Shown piece by piece: positions 38,160-47,341 of a stretch of 64,000 nt of DNA (positions within the stretch are counted from its first letter, which is position 1; each line of letters begins with the position of its first letter). Both the position numbers and the translations under genes were made by a program. The stretch lies in NCBI RefSeq assembly GCF_902705875.1, contig NZ_CACSIK010000001.1, forward strand, positions 1,543,994 to 1,607,993, in the 5' to 3' direction. The notes beneath the pieces were generated by a model. That model saw nothing but the letters and a program-made list of their open reading frames with translations, had not been told where the DNA came from and ran no database searches. Source of the stretch: Zhongshania aliphaticivorans (GTDB lineage Bacteria; Pseudomonadota; Gammaproteobacteria; Pseudomonadales; Spongiibacteraceae).

Positions 38160-40358
38160 TTACTTAATAAGCTTTGAATGGCCGTCACAATTTAAACCAA
38201 GTAGGTTGACCTCAGTTTGCCCCAGCTGTAAGCCAAGTAAATTGTCCAATAAAGGCATTAGAAGGTTATTTCCAACAGCGTCCAAAACAGGGCGGAGAAC
38301 CTCCAATAGCAAACCTGTTAGAAATACGAGAGCGTTAGATTGCGTTTGCCCTGAGGGGGTGTCCAGTGCATCTGCAAGCTCATCAATACATCCGGTGCTA
38401 CTGCCATTGTTTCCAAATAAACTTCCCACAACACCACCGCCGGTACATGGATTTCCAACTAAAATTCCACTTAATAAGTCTCCTACACCACCTAGAAGCC
38501 CGACAACTAAATCTCCAACACTCCCTAAGATACCGCCTACATTTAAAGTTAGTACTGAATCTAGCAAGCCGACCACCGGATTCAGAAGTGCATCAGCAAC
38601 AAATCCTTGTAAACCATCGGATGTATCACTAATTAAATCTTGAGCCTCCTCAAGTTTTTGCCCGCGGCATGTACTACCACTATACCCACTTCCGCAGCTA
38701 TCTCCGTTCAAATCTTCCCATATTTCTGTGGCGATCTGAGTGCGATCGCTGCTATTCATTGTGGGGTTAGAGTTTAGTGTTTGTCCAAGTAGTGCTGCCA
38801 ATAATGCGTCTGTAAGGTCCTGCACAGTGGTACCTAGGTCGATATTTCCATCTAAGACCATCATTTGCTGCTCTGCTAGATCATCTTGGCCTGTAGTTTC
38901 AAGGGGGTCGATTGCTAAGCTTGTGTCGAGGCCAATTAATGAGGATCCAAGTAACTCAACACTTAAAAGACTTTTGGAGGTCAGGCCTACATCGCAGCTC
39001 GCACTAGTAGAGAAAATGGTGTTTGGATCAATGTCACCTACACAAATTTTGGCAATTTGTGCATCTACCGCAATAGTCGCACAATCTTCACCAGCAGGGC
39101 ATTTTGGCGGGTTATCAAGTTCTTTTAAGGGCTGGGTACACATATCTTCGATTGTGCCCGATGCTGATGCTAGATCAATCACCAAAGGTATATCTACATT
39201 TACGCTAGCTAAACTTCCGAGCAAGCCTCCTAGTGCACCGCCTAACAGGTCATTAGTGCTGACTTCGATATGGGCGAATACCCTAGTCTGTGAGGAATAT
39301 GCTGTGGTTCCAATTCCACCAATGGCAATAGAAGGTGGTTCGATAATGCCTACTTTTGCACTAATATCGGTGCCCAATAAGCTCCCTAGTCCACCTGGGA
39401 GTAAAGCAAGGTCAACATCAATTGCTCGGCTTGAGGTTGCAATACCTATCGCAGTACTTACGAGCCCCATGGCATCCACTTTAACATCTAATGCAGAGCT
39501 TGCTGGAGAGGTAATGGAGGCGAAGAGTCCCGAGCTAAATTCGTCAGAGCCAAGCTGGATATCAGGGAGGGTGACATCCATTTCTCGTTCTAAGCTAGAT
39601 AACAAATCAAGGTTGAGATTAAGCAGACTATCTTGACCGACTAGAGTTGCTGTTGCATCTAATATCTCGCCAAGGCTTACCGCTCTAACAATCAGTAAAT
39701 TATTGAAATCCGCTATGCTCAGATCGGCAGAAACAGGAATGCCTAATGCTTGTAAAAGACCGCTTGGCGTTATAGTTGCGCCAACCAAGCCATTGTAATC
39801 CATAAGGTCTAGGCCGAGGTCTAGACCAACACCGCTGAGCAGACTGCCTACAATGGATTCACCCGCACCTAGACTAGCTAGTCTCGTACCAACACTAAAA
39901 GCTGCAATGGGCTCGCAAGCTACAGCTGTAGCTCTAGCACTTAGGTCCACATTCTCATCACTTAGTAATTGTCCAAACAATGAAGTCGGAACATTATAAG
40001 TTAAGATAACTTCGACAGTGCCTTCACCTGGTATCGCTGTAAATGTACTGTTTGTACTGTCACCCGGAAAATTATTACGTTCTGGGGAAAGAACTTCTCC
40101 GGGAGCTAACATATCGCCAATATTAAAGGAAAGGATATCGTCAGCAGTAATTTCACTGCGACAATACCGTAAAGCGGTTTCCATCGCAGCTAAATCAGCA
40201 TTTTTTTGTAGCGACCGCTTTTCAAGATACAAACGACCTGTGTCTGTCACCACAGCGAGAAAGGTAAATAAACTTAACATCATTAAAACGGCGAGAATCG
40301 TAGTTACGCCGCGTTGGGAATGAAAAGAATGATTATTCATTAATCGCTGTGTTTTCAT
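38160..40358 (-). CDS. tadG: TadG-like pilus-associated protein with a long Leu/Gly-rich region
   Basis: 732 residues, last gene of the Tad operon. The N-terminus has the TadG/TadE-type arrangement: a short basic segment with QRG, one hydrophobic helix at about residues 18-38, and TDTGRLYLEKRSLQKNADLAAM, the typical post-helix stretch of TadG-related proteins. The processing-site glutamate of pseudopilins (+5) is absent. The rest is exported and unusual: rich in Leu, Gly, Ser and Asp, with degenerate repeats such as GSVGDLVVGLLGG, no von Willebrand factor A motif that I can see, and twelve cysteines. Assignment as TadG rests on position and the N-terminus; the body could be a surface adhesin-like module. 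A later ATG at codon 7 is an alternative start. Confidence 0.7.
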   Translation of the reverse strand: MKTQRLMNNHSFHSQRGVTTILAVLMMLSLFTFLAVVTDTGRLYLEKRSLQKNADLAAMETALRYCRSEITADDILSFNIGDMLAPGEVLSPERNNFPGDSTNSTFTAIPGEGTVEVILTYNVPTSLFGQLLSDENVDLSARATAVACEPIAAFSVGTRLASLGAGESIVGSLLSGVGLDLGLDLMDYNGLVGATITPSGLLQALGIPVSADLSIADFNNLLIVRAVSLGEILDATATLVGQDSLLNLNLDLLSSLEREMDVTLPDIQLGSDEFSSGLFASITSPASSALDVKVDAMGLVSTAIGIATSSRAIDVDLALLPGGLGSLLGTDISAKVGIIEPPSIAIGGIGTTAYSSQTRVFAHIEVSTNDLLGGALGGLLGSLASVNVDIPLVIDLASASGTIEDMCTQPLKELDNPPKCPAGEDCATIAVDAQIAKICVGDIDPNTIFSTSASCDVGLTSKSLLSVELLGSSLIGLDTSLAIDPLETTGQDDLAEQQMMVLDGNIDLGTTVQDLTDALLAALLGQTLNSNPTMNSSDRTQIATEIWEDLNGDSCGSGYSGSTCRGQKLEEAQDLISDTSDGLQGFVADALLNPVVGLLDSVLTLNVGGILGSVGDLVVGLLGGVGDLLSGILVGNPCTGGGVVGSLFGNNGSSTGCIDELADALDTPSGQTQSNALVFLTGLLLEVLRPVLDAVGNNLLMPLLDNLLGLQLGQTEVNLLGLNCDGHSKLIK

Positions 40359-40363
40359 GGTCG

Positions 40364-40633
40364 TTACTCTTCCGTGAATGAATCTGAGCTAAAACGTTCT
40401 GGAATACTATGTGCAAAACTTTCCACATAACGGTTATAGATTTTAGTGCTCACTTTACCGCTAAGATATTGCTCGTCTGTGCTGGCATTTTTTCCAGAAC
40501 GCTGCATTTCGAGCAAGCTATGTGTTGTTGTTTTTGGCGTTGGGTTTTGCGTGTAAATAACATCTGGTTCAGCCATAGCAGAAACAGATAGTGTTGCGCC
40601 TAAGATAAAATAAGCTGCTTTTAACGCTTTCAT
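40364..40633 (-). CDS. Small exported Tad-locus protein, DUF3613-like
   Basis: 89 residues with a cleavable signal peptide ending AMA at about residue 21, giving a 68-residue periplasmic protein. The remaining chain has LLEMQRSGKNAS and, near the end, YNRYVESFAHSIPERF, which resembles, from memory, the DUF3613 proteins found between tadD and tadG in Pseudomonas. Its start overlaps the tadD stop by four bases (ATGA on the minus strand) and tadG follows after 5 bases, so it is firmly part of the operon. Function unknown; a pilus assembly accessory role is inferred from context. Confidence 0.7.
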   Translation of the reverse strand: MKALKAAYFILGATLSVSAMAEPDVIYTQNPTPKTTTHSLLEMQRSGKNASTDEQYLSGKVSTKIYNRYVESFAHSIPERFSSDSFTEE

Positions 40634-41331
40634 AGTGGTGCTCCTTGTCTAGCTATGTTGCTACCAGCGATGGTGGGTTGTTTAAAGGCATTTGCTTGGC
40701 TAAGTAACTGTTTAAATTCCTCTGTAGAGATGTCGTTATTTTTTGCCATGCGTAGTGCAGTACGACTGTCGCCATCTAAAATAAGGCTCATAACCATGTT
40801 TCTTATAGCGACGGGGTGACCTGGTTGTAATTGCAGCGCGGTCATAAACTCTCGTTGCGCAGCTTTGAATTTTTTGTGTGCTAATAATATAAAGCCGTAA
40901 TCGTTGCGTATATCGGCATTACCTGGGGCGATTCGTCTTGCTTTCAGCATTTGCTGATGGGCTTGAGGGATGTCGCCACGAGTGGCTAATATTTTAGCCA
41001 TGCCGGCGTGACCGTATGCAGCCATACAGCTTAGGCTTAAGTTTCGATAACTAGCATAAGCCTCATCGAGTAGACCCGTATTACGTTGCGCTTCAGCACG
41101 CAGGCGTAACACGCGAGGAGAGTTGTTTTGTGCTTTTTCAAGATAAGCTAGTGCAGAATAGTATTGCTTCTCTGCAATTTGCTGTTCAATTAAATCAAGC
41201 GTGATGCTTTCTTCTTTACTGGCTGGCACATCGCAATTATCTCTACTTGCGGTTTTGGTGGTAGCCGTATTGGCACAGCCACTCAAAATAATAGTCGAAA
41301 CACAAAATATAGTGATCAATAATTTATTCAT
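40630..41331 (-). CDS. tadD: TadD-like TPR lipoprotein
   Basis: A 233-residue lipoprotein with lipobox LSGC (Cys19), followed by about four tetratricopeptide repeats (SALAYLEKAQNNSP, ASYRNLSLSCMAAYGH, AHQQMLKARRIAPGNADIR, AQREFMTALQLQPGHP). In Tad systems TadD is an outer-membrane-associated TPR protein needed for pilus assembly, probably helping the RcpA secretin. It is the expected gene after tadC. It overlaps the small DUF3613-like gene by four bases. Confidence 0.88.
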   Translation of the reverse strand: MNKLLITIFCVSTIILSGCANTATTKTASRDNCDVPASKEESITLDLIEQQIAEKQYYSALAYLEKAQNNSPRVLRLRAEAQRNTGLLDEAYASYRNLSLSCMAAYGHAGMAKILATRGDIPQAHQQMLKARRIAPGNADIRNDYGFILLAHKKFKAAQREFMTALQLQPGHPVAIRNMVMSLILDGDSRTALRMAKNNDISTEEFKQLLSQANAFKQPTIAGSNIARQGAPL

Positions 41332-41349
41332 GATTAAATTATCCCTTCC

Positions 41350-42222
41350 TTAGTTGCCTAAATTTCCTAGCGCTGTCGAAATTGATACAAGTGCGGGGCC
41401 TGCCACCACAATTAATAATGCAGGGAAAAGAAAAACCATCATCACAAGGGACATTTTTCCTGACATTTTGTTAACTTGCTCTTGAAGGTCTAGCTTTCTG
41501 CGATTCTGTAAAAGTTTGTAAAGTTCATCTAATGCTTTGTCGATGCTGCCACCGGTTATGGCTTGCTGACGTACAACGATTAGGTACTCTTTAAAGCCTT
41601 CTGCATTGGTGCAGCCAATCAGTTCATACAATGCTTCTTCCTGACTTTGTCCAGATTCAATTTTGTTAACCGCGAGCTGTAATTCTTGCGAGCATGTGGG
41701 GGCTAGATTACGAAGTTGGTCGCAAATAATAGCCAGTGTTTTTGGAAGAGATAAACCCACGCGCCAAAGCATCCTTGTGGTTTGCACTAATATTAATGTT
41801 TCTTGGTTTAGTCGTTCTTGGCGATCTTCTGCAATTTTCTTTAAAAAGAAATAAGCCAAATAAATCAGTAACACAAAACCTAATGTGATGACTAATAGTA
41901 TGGTGGTAGCAGGGCTACTATTAAAATATGTATATATACCAAGGCAAATAGCGATAGTGGCTACAGCCACAAGGGTGATTGAGATCGCATTCACCTGTTG
42001 TTCTGAATTAATCAAGCCTGCACGTCGTAATAATTGAGATAAAGACGCAATATGAGTGTTTTCTTCACGCAATTGCCGCCACATATCTTTGGAGTTAAAT
42101 TCGAATTCATCACCCCCTTTATCTGATGAGCTCGTTTCTACATGTGCAAGTGCTAACAATAATACTGGTGCAGTACAGAGAATAACGGCGCCAATAACAT
42201 AATATAGATGATGTGCTTCCAT
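41350..42222 (-). CDS. tadC: Tad pilus inner-membrane platform protein TadC
   Basis: 290 residues of the T2SSF/GspF family. N-terminal helix at about residues 7-24, a cytoplasmic stretch, helices at about 82-100 and 106-125, a helical T2SSF domain with IVVRQQAITGGSIDKALDELY at about residues 212-232, and a final helix at about 265-283. Together with TadB it forms the platform on which the TadA ATPase acts. It follows tadB by 10 bases and is followed by tadD, the canonical order. Confidence 0.92.
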   Translation of the reverse strand: MEAHHLYYVIGAVILCTAPVLLLALAHVETSSSDKGGDEFEFNSKDMWRQLREENTHIASLSQLLRRAGLINSEQQVNAISITLVAVATIAICLGIYTYFNSSPATTILLVITLGFVLLIYLAYFFLKKIAEDRQERLNQETLILVQTTRMLWRVGLSLPKTLAIICDQLRNLAPTCSQELQLAVNKIESGQSQEEALYELIGCTNAEGFKEYLIVVRQQAITGGSIDKALDELYKLLQNRRKLDLQEQVNKMSGKMSLVMMVFLFPALLIVVAGPALVSISTALGNLGN

Positions 42223-42232
42223 GTTATTCCCC

Positions 42233-43096
42233 TTATGCTCCTATCGATTTAATCATGCGCCATAACACTACGACACCTAGTATCTGCATGATGAGTGCTG
42301 CGATGAGTGTTTGTTGGCCACCGGTGCTGTTCCACATATCTGTAAGGAATCTTGGGTTGTTGTAGAATGTATAGGCAGCAATTCCTGGAGGTAATGCTGC
42401 TAAAATAGCTGCTGTCACGCGAGTTTCCCCTGTCATTGCACTTAGCTCGCGTTTGCCCGAGTCTTGCATGCGGAGAATGTCGACAATGTCGTCAAGAATA
42501 GAGCGAATACTACCGCCATATTGTTCGTTTATACGAAGGGCCGTGGCCAAAACATCAAATTCATTAAGCTTATTAACACGAGCTTCTCGCTCGAATGCTT
42601 GATGCAGGTCGTATCCATAATGAACGCGGCGTACGACTCGCCTCATAACTGTTCCCAGCGGGCGCTCTAAGGTTTCAACAGAATCTGCAAAGGCATTTTC
42701 TACTGAGATACCAGCTGATAAGCGTCGAGTAACTTGATTAACGAATGAGGGTAGTTGATTTAACATTTTAGCTCGCCGTTGCGCGCCAATTATTTTCACC
42801 ATTGAAAAGGCAATGAAAATACAGCCCACTGCTGCCAATACACCAATTTTAAGGGGTAAAATAAGCAAGCTTAGTGCAACCCCAATTGCGGTAATGGCAA
42901 TACCGGCGTAAACGATTGCCGGCGGCAGTTCAACACCGTTTCTGCCAAGATAGTTCTCTATGGCTGCGGGTAGCTTGGGGCCAGTTTCCGGTATGATTTC
43001 ATCTTCCGGTGTTGGTTCTTCGGTTTCGCTATTGATGATCATCAAAACAACAAAAGTGAGTCCGACTAATAATAATGCGAGTGCAATCCATAACAT
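42233..43096 (-). CDS. tadB: Tad pilus inner-membrane platform protein TadB
   Basis: 287 residues of the T2SSF family. Helices lie at about residues 2-20, 60-80, 83-102 and the last 20 residues. The T2SSF domain has VTRRLSAGISVENAFAD at about residues 126-142 and LRINEQYGGSIRSILDDI at about 197-214. It is paired with TadC, a split GspF-like pair that is characteristic of Tad systems. It lies 17 bases after tadA. Confidence 0.92.
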   Translation of the reverse strand: MLWIALALLLVGLTFVVLMIINSETEEPTPEDEIIPETGPKLPAAIENYLGRNGVELPPAIVYAGIAITAIGVALSLLILPLKIGVLAAVGCIFIAFSMVKIIGAQRRAKMLNQLPSFVNQVTRRLSAGISVENAFADSVETLERPLGTVMRRVVRRVHYGYDLHQAFEREARVNKLNEFDVLATALRINEQYGGSIRSILDDIVDILRMQDSGKRELSAMTGETRVTAAILAALPPGIAAYTFYNNPRFLTDMWNSTGGQQTLIAALIMQILGVVVLWRMIKSIGA

Positions 43097-43113
43097 AGCA
43101 AATCTCCCTAGCT

Positions 43114-44367
43114 TCAGATATGCGCCAAATCAGGAGATCGGGTAGCGGTCTTCGCACCATCTACGCGGACAACCTGTCGACTCCCTTCGTCGTAGATAAA
43201 AATATCTTTCAGGGTTAATTCATTATTAATGACATGAAGTTCAGAAATTTGTAGAACACAGCGCCGACCATCAGGTTTTCTACCAATGTGAACGATTAGA
43301 TCCAAGGCACTACCAATCATTTTAAGAATTAGTTCACCGCTACCTTTGAATCCGGAAATACCAACCATCATTTCTAAGCGAGTGATGGCGTCTCGTGCGG
43401 AGTTGGCGTGGACGGTACTCATTGAGCCGTTGTGTCCCGTATTCATGGCTTGAAGCACGTCTAGAATTTCTCCACCACGGCTTTCACCCACAATAATACG
43501 GTCAGGCCGCATACGTAGGGCATTTTTAACTAGTTCCCGCGCCGTTATTTCACCGACACCTTCGTTGTTTTCTGGGCGAGTTTCTAGGCGAACCACGTGA
43601 TCATTGCGTAGGCGAAGTTCTGCAGCATCTTCAATGGTGACAATACGCTCTGTGGTCGGAATATATTGGCTAAGAATATTGAGCAAAGTGGTTTTACCTG
43701 AGCCTGTAGCGCCACTGATGAGAACATTCGTTCTACTTTCTACGGCATTGGTTAGGTAATTAAGAACCTCTTCTGTTACTGAACCTGAGGCGATTAATTC
43801 CTGTGCCGTTAATGGATCTTTACGAAATTTACGAATAGAAAGGCAAGGACCATCTAAAGCTAGGGGAGGAACAATAGCGTTAATACGACTACCATCTTCT
43901 AACCGCCCATCAACAATAGGGCTAGATTCATCAATACGACGGCCCAAGGGTGAAATCATTCTTCTAATGACCCGCAATACATGGCGGTTATCGAGAAAAC
44001 GCATATCCGCTTTTTCGAGTACGCCTGCGCGTTCAATGTAAATATTTCTAGGGCCATTAATGAGGATGTCATTGATGCCGGGATCGTCTAGCAAGCTTTG
44101 TAAAGGACCGAACCCAACAATTTCATTCAGCAAATGTTTTTCTAATGACTTAAATGTTTCACGGTCAATCGTCGCTTCGTATATACGGCAGTACTGTCGT
44201 ATATACGCTGAAATGGCTTCTTCCAATTTTTTCTGGTTGTCGTCATAAATAATTTTGTCATCTTCAATTCTATCGATAACAAATTTATGCATGTCTGATT
44301 TTAACTTTTCATAATCATCAGTTGGTGCTTTTTGGTTATCTGGTGCTCTGCGTTCAATGAGTCTCAT
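43114..44367 (-). CDS. tadA: Tad pilus assembly ATPase TadA (CpaF)
   Basis: A 417-residue secretion ATPase of the CpaF/TadA branch, which powers Flp pilus assembly and in other bacteria also retraction. An N-terminal helical domain ends in [20 protein letters not shown] at about residues 82-101. Walker A is GATGSGKT at 219-226, then [25 protein letters not shown] (Walker B) and [19 protein letters not shown] (His box). It is 17 bases downstream of rcpA; the gene usually found between them, tadZ/cpaE, is missing. A 30-bp palindrome lies inside the coding sequence near residues 54-63. Confidence 0.95.
   Translation of the reverse strand: MRLIERRAPDNQKAPTDDYEKLKSDMHKFVIDRIEDDKIIYDDNQKKLEEAISAYIRQYCRIYEATIDRETFKSLEKHLLNEIVGFGPLQSLLDDPGINDILINGPRNIYIERAGVLEKADMRFLDNRHVLRVIRRMISPLGRRIDESSPIVDGRLEDGSRINAIVPPLALDGPCLSIRKFRKDPLTAQELIASGSVTEEVLNYLTNAVESRTNVLISGATGSGKTTLLNILSQYIPTTERIVTIEDAAELRLRNDHVVRLETRPENNEGVGEITARELVKNALRMRPDRIIVGESRGGEILDVLQAMNTGHNGSMSTVHANSARDAITRLEMMVGISGFKGSGELILKMIGSALDLIVHIGRKPDGRRCVLQISELHVINNELTLKDIFIYDEGSRQVVRVDGAKTATRSPDLAHI
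44178..44207. repeat. 30-bp near-perfect palindrome within tadA
   Basis: The 10-bp palindrome CGTATATACG occurs at 44178-44187 and again at 44198-44207, flanking the near-palindrome GCAGTACTGT. The whole 30 bases equal their own reverse complement except at one symmetric pair (44188 and 44197). It encodes YIRQYCRIY of TadA. It could fold into a 15-bp snap-back stem or be a protein-binding site. Confidence 0.9.
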
Positions 44368-44384
44368 AGCGGAATGCCTAATAA

Positions 44385-45698
44385 TTAGTTAGAAAAGCCA
44401 ACGCCAGCAGAAGGTGTTGCTGATTTAGTAGGGGTGTCACCCTTCTGGGGGTCACCGAATAACATGCTGGTAAATGATGGCGTATAGTCTTGGTAAATAT
44501 CGCCAGGTAATTCTTTGATTTCGGTATTTTTAGCAAGAGGTTTAACCAAGTGTGGAGTAACGATCATCACTAACTCTTTGTCGTCTTGTTCAAAACGGGT
44601 AGAGCGAAATAGGGCGCCCAGTATAGGTATGTCACCCAAGCCAGGAATCTTATCTGCGTTGTTGTAGGTGTTGCGGCTCACTAGGCCACTGATGATAAAA
44701 CTTTCACCTGGTGCCATTTGAATCGTGGTGTCTGTGCGACGAACTCGTAGTGCGGGTACCGCTACTCCACCACTTTCTACGCCATTAGAGAAATCTAAAT
44801 CGCTAACCTCTGGGGCGACTTTTAGCATAATGCTGTTTTGACTGAGTATTGTGGGAGTTAAACGCAATCGTACGCCAAATTCTTTAAATTCAATTTGTAC
44901 TTGTCCATCTTGTGCTGAGACTGGATAAGGAAACTCACCGCCGGCTAAAAAGCTTGCCGTTTGACCAGAGAGGCTGACAAGTGATGGCTCTGCTAGCGTA
45001 TAAGCGTAGCCATTTTGCTGTAATGCATTAACGGCAGCGCTAAAGTTTTTACCTGAGTGGCCTATTAGAATCGAAGACGAATCACTTGCGCTCACCAGGC
45101 CGCCCATCAACGTATCCAGGTCACCAAAGATGCCAGATATACTAGATATTAAACTTGAAGAGCCCATTGCCAGTCCGGTGTCGCCGCCGGCATAGGCGAG
45201 GGCGGTGCCAATTTGTTTTAATTGCGAGCGGCTGTATTCAACGATTTGGATATCGGTTTGAACCTGGACAGCACCTTCTTGAACAGTGTTGTCTATCGCT
45301 TTATCACCTGCCGCACTAATTAATTGGTCGTGTTGGCTAAGGGACTGGGTTTTACCTTGTAGAACAACGGTATTGCCTGCCGCGTCTATAGCGACGCCAG
45401 CGGTACTAGAGCCAGCTATCTCTGGGACGACATCAATTTTAAAGGTGGTTGGCTCACTACTACCTTGCCACAATAAGAGCTGGGTTGAGCCAGTTTGTTT
45501 TGCCGTAATTAAAAATTGTTTAGAGTTGAGTACTTTAAGGCTTGCTATAGCCGGATTACCAATAGCACTGCGCTTAACACTGTATTGAGTGGTAAGGGCT
45601 TGCTGCTCACCGGATGTCATGCGTAAGGTTTTGTATGGACTTGCTTGTGCCACACTAACGAGCGCAAGTAGCAAGCTGAATATAAATCCTTTCTTCAT
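44385..45698 (-). CDS. rcpA: Flp pilus outer-membrane secretin RcpA (CpaC)
   Basis: Outer-membrane secretin for the Tad pilus. I set the start at 45698 because GGAG lies 8 bases upstream and MKKGFIFSLLLALVSVAQA is a clean signal peptide. An upstream in-frame ATG at 45740 overlaps the rcpC stop (TAATG) and would add 14 residues. The mature protein has the pilus/BON-like N-terminal domain (IGNPAIASLKVLNSKQFLITAK) and the secretin domain from about residue 255, with GGEFPYPVS, VPALRVRRTDTTI, and KIPGLGDIPILGALFRS near residues 360-376, ending VIVTPHLVKPL. Length 437 residues, normal for CpaC. Confidence 0.93.
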   Translation of the reverse strand: MKKGFIFSLLLALVSVAQASPYKTLRMTSGEQQALTTQYSVKRSAIGNPAIASLKVLNSKQFLITAKQTGSTQLLLWQGSSEPTTFKIDVVPEIAGSSTAGVAIDAAGNTVVLQGKTQSLSQHDQLISAAGDKAIDNTVQEGAVQVQTDIQIVEYSRSQLKQIGTALAYAGGDTGLAMGSSSLISSISGIFGDLDTLMGGLVSASDSSSILIGHSGKNFSAAVNALQQNGYAYTLAEPSLVSLSGQTASFLAGGEFPYPVSAQDGQVQIEFKEFGVRLRLTPTILSQNSIMLKVAPEVSDLDFSNGVESGGVAVPALRVRRTDTTIQMAPGESFIISGLVSRNTYNNADKIPGLGDIPILGALFRSTRFEQDDKELVMIVTPHLVKPLAKNTEIKELPGDIYQDYTPSFTSMLFGDPQKGDTPTKSATPSAGVGFSN

Positions 45699-45739
45699 GT
45701 GGGATACTCCTTTATTGCTTGTGATTTCGCTCGTTTTCA

Positions 45740-46660
45740 TTAGTTGCGTACCTTGATGGTTTCGACTGAATCGCCGCTGTATACATAGACGGATCTAGGA
45801 GCTACTGGTGGTTTTAATCCAGTAACATCACGAATGAACGCGGTTCTGTCGGCGTCGCTCATATGTTTTTGGGCGCCTAATTCCGGATCAATCAAGTCGG
45901 CATCAGATGCTGCCTCTTCGATGTCTAATTCTCCCAGTGCGACTAGACGAAGCTCCCCCCGCTCTTCAGCAAGCGTTAGTACCGGAATGTCATCTAGGGC
46001 GATCTCGAGAACGGCTGAGCGGCTACTTTTTCCTGATTCTTTAATGGTTTTGGAAGAAGGTTTCTTTTTATCATCACTGACGACTATATTTTTGTCCTCG
46101 CTTTCGATGTCAGTACCGAAAGCGATAAGACGAACATTTTTAAGCAGCCGCCGTGACATGCTTTTGTTGTAGGTTTCTTTTGATGCTTGCATCGAAAAAA
46201 TCACATCAACTTGATCTCCGGCTTTTAAAAAACCACCGGCACTTGAAACTTCATTTACCTTTATTGATAACGCTCTGTATCCAGGGTTGATATAAGGTGC
46301 TAGTGCACTTTGCTTCTCAAAATTGTTGGCGCGAATGACTGCACCAACTGCAACTTTAGATTCCAGTTTTTTATTGATGATGTCGTCAGCTTTTGTATAG
46401 CTGCCTTCAACCAGTAAGGGGTAGGGGATAAGTTGGATATCTTCTGTAGTGATAATTTCGCCCTTGTCCATACTGCGGTTAGCAATGATTAGCTTTTGTG
46501 CATATGAAAAGTTGGTCTGCTCAGTGTTCTGGGGCTGTATTTGCTTGGCAGCCCGTATTTTTGCAGAATCCTCCTGGCTAATCTTATAACCAATGATCCC
46601 CATGAAAACGGCGCTGATAATGAGCAGCGCTGCGATAATTTTTAATGTCCTTGCTTGCAT
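45740..46660 (-). CDS. rcpC: Flp pilus assembly protein RcpC (CpaB)
   Basis: 306 residues: one N-terminal helix at about residues 7-25, then a SAF domain (RSMDKGEIITTEDIQLIPYP at about residues 62-81, AVGAVIRANNF after it), a beta-rich RcpC/CpaB domain with LKAGDQVDVIFSM, and a Lys/Ser-rich loop at about residues 190-215. RcpC is a periplasmic component that affects Flp glycosylation or secretin assembly in other systems. Its stop overlaps the first possible rcpA start by one base. The 164-base gap 46661-46824 upstream contains nothing I could confidently call. Confidence 0.9.
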   Translation of the reverse strand: MQARTLKIIAALLIISAVFMGIIGYKISQEDSAKIRAAKQIQPQNTEQTNFSYAQKLIIANRSMDKGEIITTEDIQLIPYPLLVEGSYTKADDIINKKLESKVAVGAVIRANNFEKQSALAPYINPGYRALSIKVNEVSSAGGFLKAGDQVDVIFSMQASKETYNKSMSRRLLKNVRLIAFGTDIESEDKNIVVSDDKKKPSSKTIKESGKSSRSAVLEIALDDIPVLTLAEERGELRLVALGELDIEEAASDADLIDPELGAQKHMSDADRTAFIRDVTGLKPPVAPRSVYVYSGDSVETIKVRN

Positions 46661-46824
46661 AGTCGTGTCCCTAAAAAGGTCAATAAATAGTGGGTTTATT
46701 GATTACCGCTGTCTTTGAATAAATACTAGTCTGTGTGTCATAGTGATTCTATTGTGACTGTTACGTATTCCGATCTCGGCTTGTACATGCGCCTCAGTTG
46801 GCGTGGTAAAAAGGCTGGATAATG

Positions 46825-47307
46825 TTAAAATAGTAAGCTTGCTCCGCCGGTGAGCTGTTCAGGGAGTGAGGGTAATTTTCCAAATCCCGGCATACTAATT
46901 CCGTCGATTAGTGGTTCGGCGCTGATGGCTATTTCACAGAGGATGCCAGTCAACTCGGGTGCTCCCTCTTCAGAGGCTGATGCGTTTCGGCAGTCGTAGG
47001 TCCAGCTTAGAGACTCTGGGGCGTAAATGAGAAGACCATTGGTATTGTCTTTTTTAATGCGCGCGGTCGCGATGGCATTGATTTCGAACTCCCAGTCTTC
47101 AGGTGTTTCGCAATCGTTGCAAAAGAGTGCCGAGCGAAGTACTTCTTCACTTGAGTAAGTGAAGTTTTGAATTAACAAGAATGCTAGCGCGTAAACAATA
47201 ATGGCGTAGCAAATAATGAATAATACGGGAAATATAAAGACAAACTCGATAGCAACGGCACCTTTTTGCCGCTGCTTTATTGAGCGATAAAAACTAGGCT
47301 TTACCAT
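46825..47307 (-). CDS. tadE: TadE-like pseudopilin
   Basis: 160 residues. A basic leader of 16 residues ends in QKG, followed by AVAIEFVFIFPVLFIICYAII. Cleavage after Gly16 puts Glu at mature position +5, as in TadE-type pseudopilins processed by TadV. The hydrophobic helix spans about residues 18-42, and the periplasmic part has four cysteines. TadE is a minor pseudopilin-like component of Flp pilus assembly. No tadF-like second gene is present beside it. It lies between tadV and rcpC. Confidence 0.88.
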   Translation of the reverse strand: MVKPSFYRSIKQRQKGAVAIEFVFIFPVLFIICYAIIVYALAFLLIQNFTYSSEEVLRSALFCNDCETPEDWEFEINAIATARIKKDNTNGLLIYAPESLSWTYDCRNASASEEGAPELTGILCEIAISAEPLIDGISMPGFGKLPSLPEQLTGGASLLF

Positions 47308-47341
47308 TGTGATGCTCCATGCAAACCTTCTTGGTGTTAAT

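Noticed and set aside
38740..39636. A 298-codon open frame on the plus strand inside tadG
   Set aside because: It lies fully opposite the Leu/Ser-rich tadG coding region; composition explains the lack of stops and nothing in it resembles a protein family.
46783..46805. GCGCC/GGCGT hairpin upstream of rcpC as a terminator after tadE
   Set aside because: Only four Watson-Crick pairs plus wobbles and no T-run on either strand; not better than chance.
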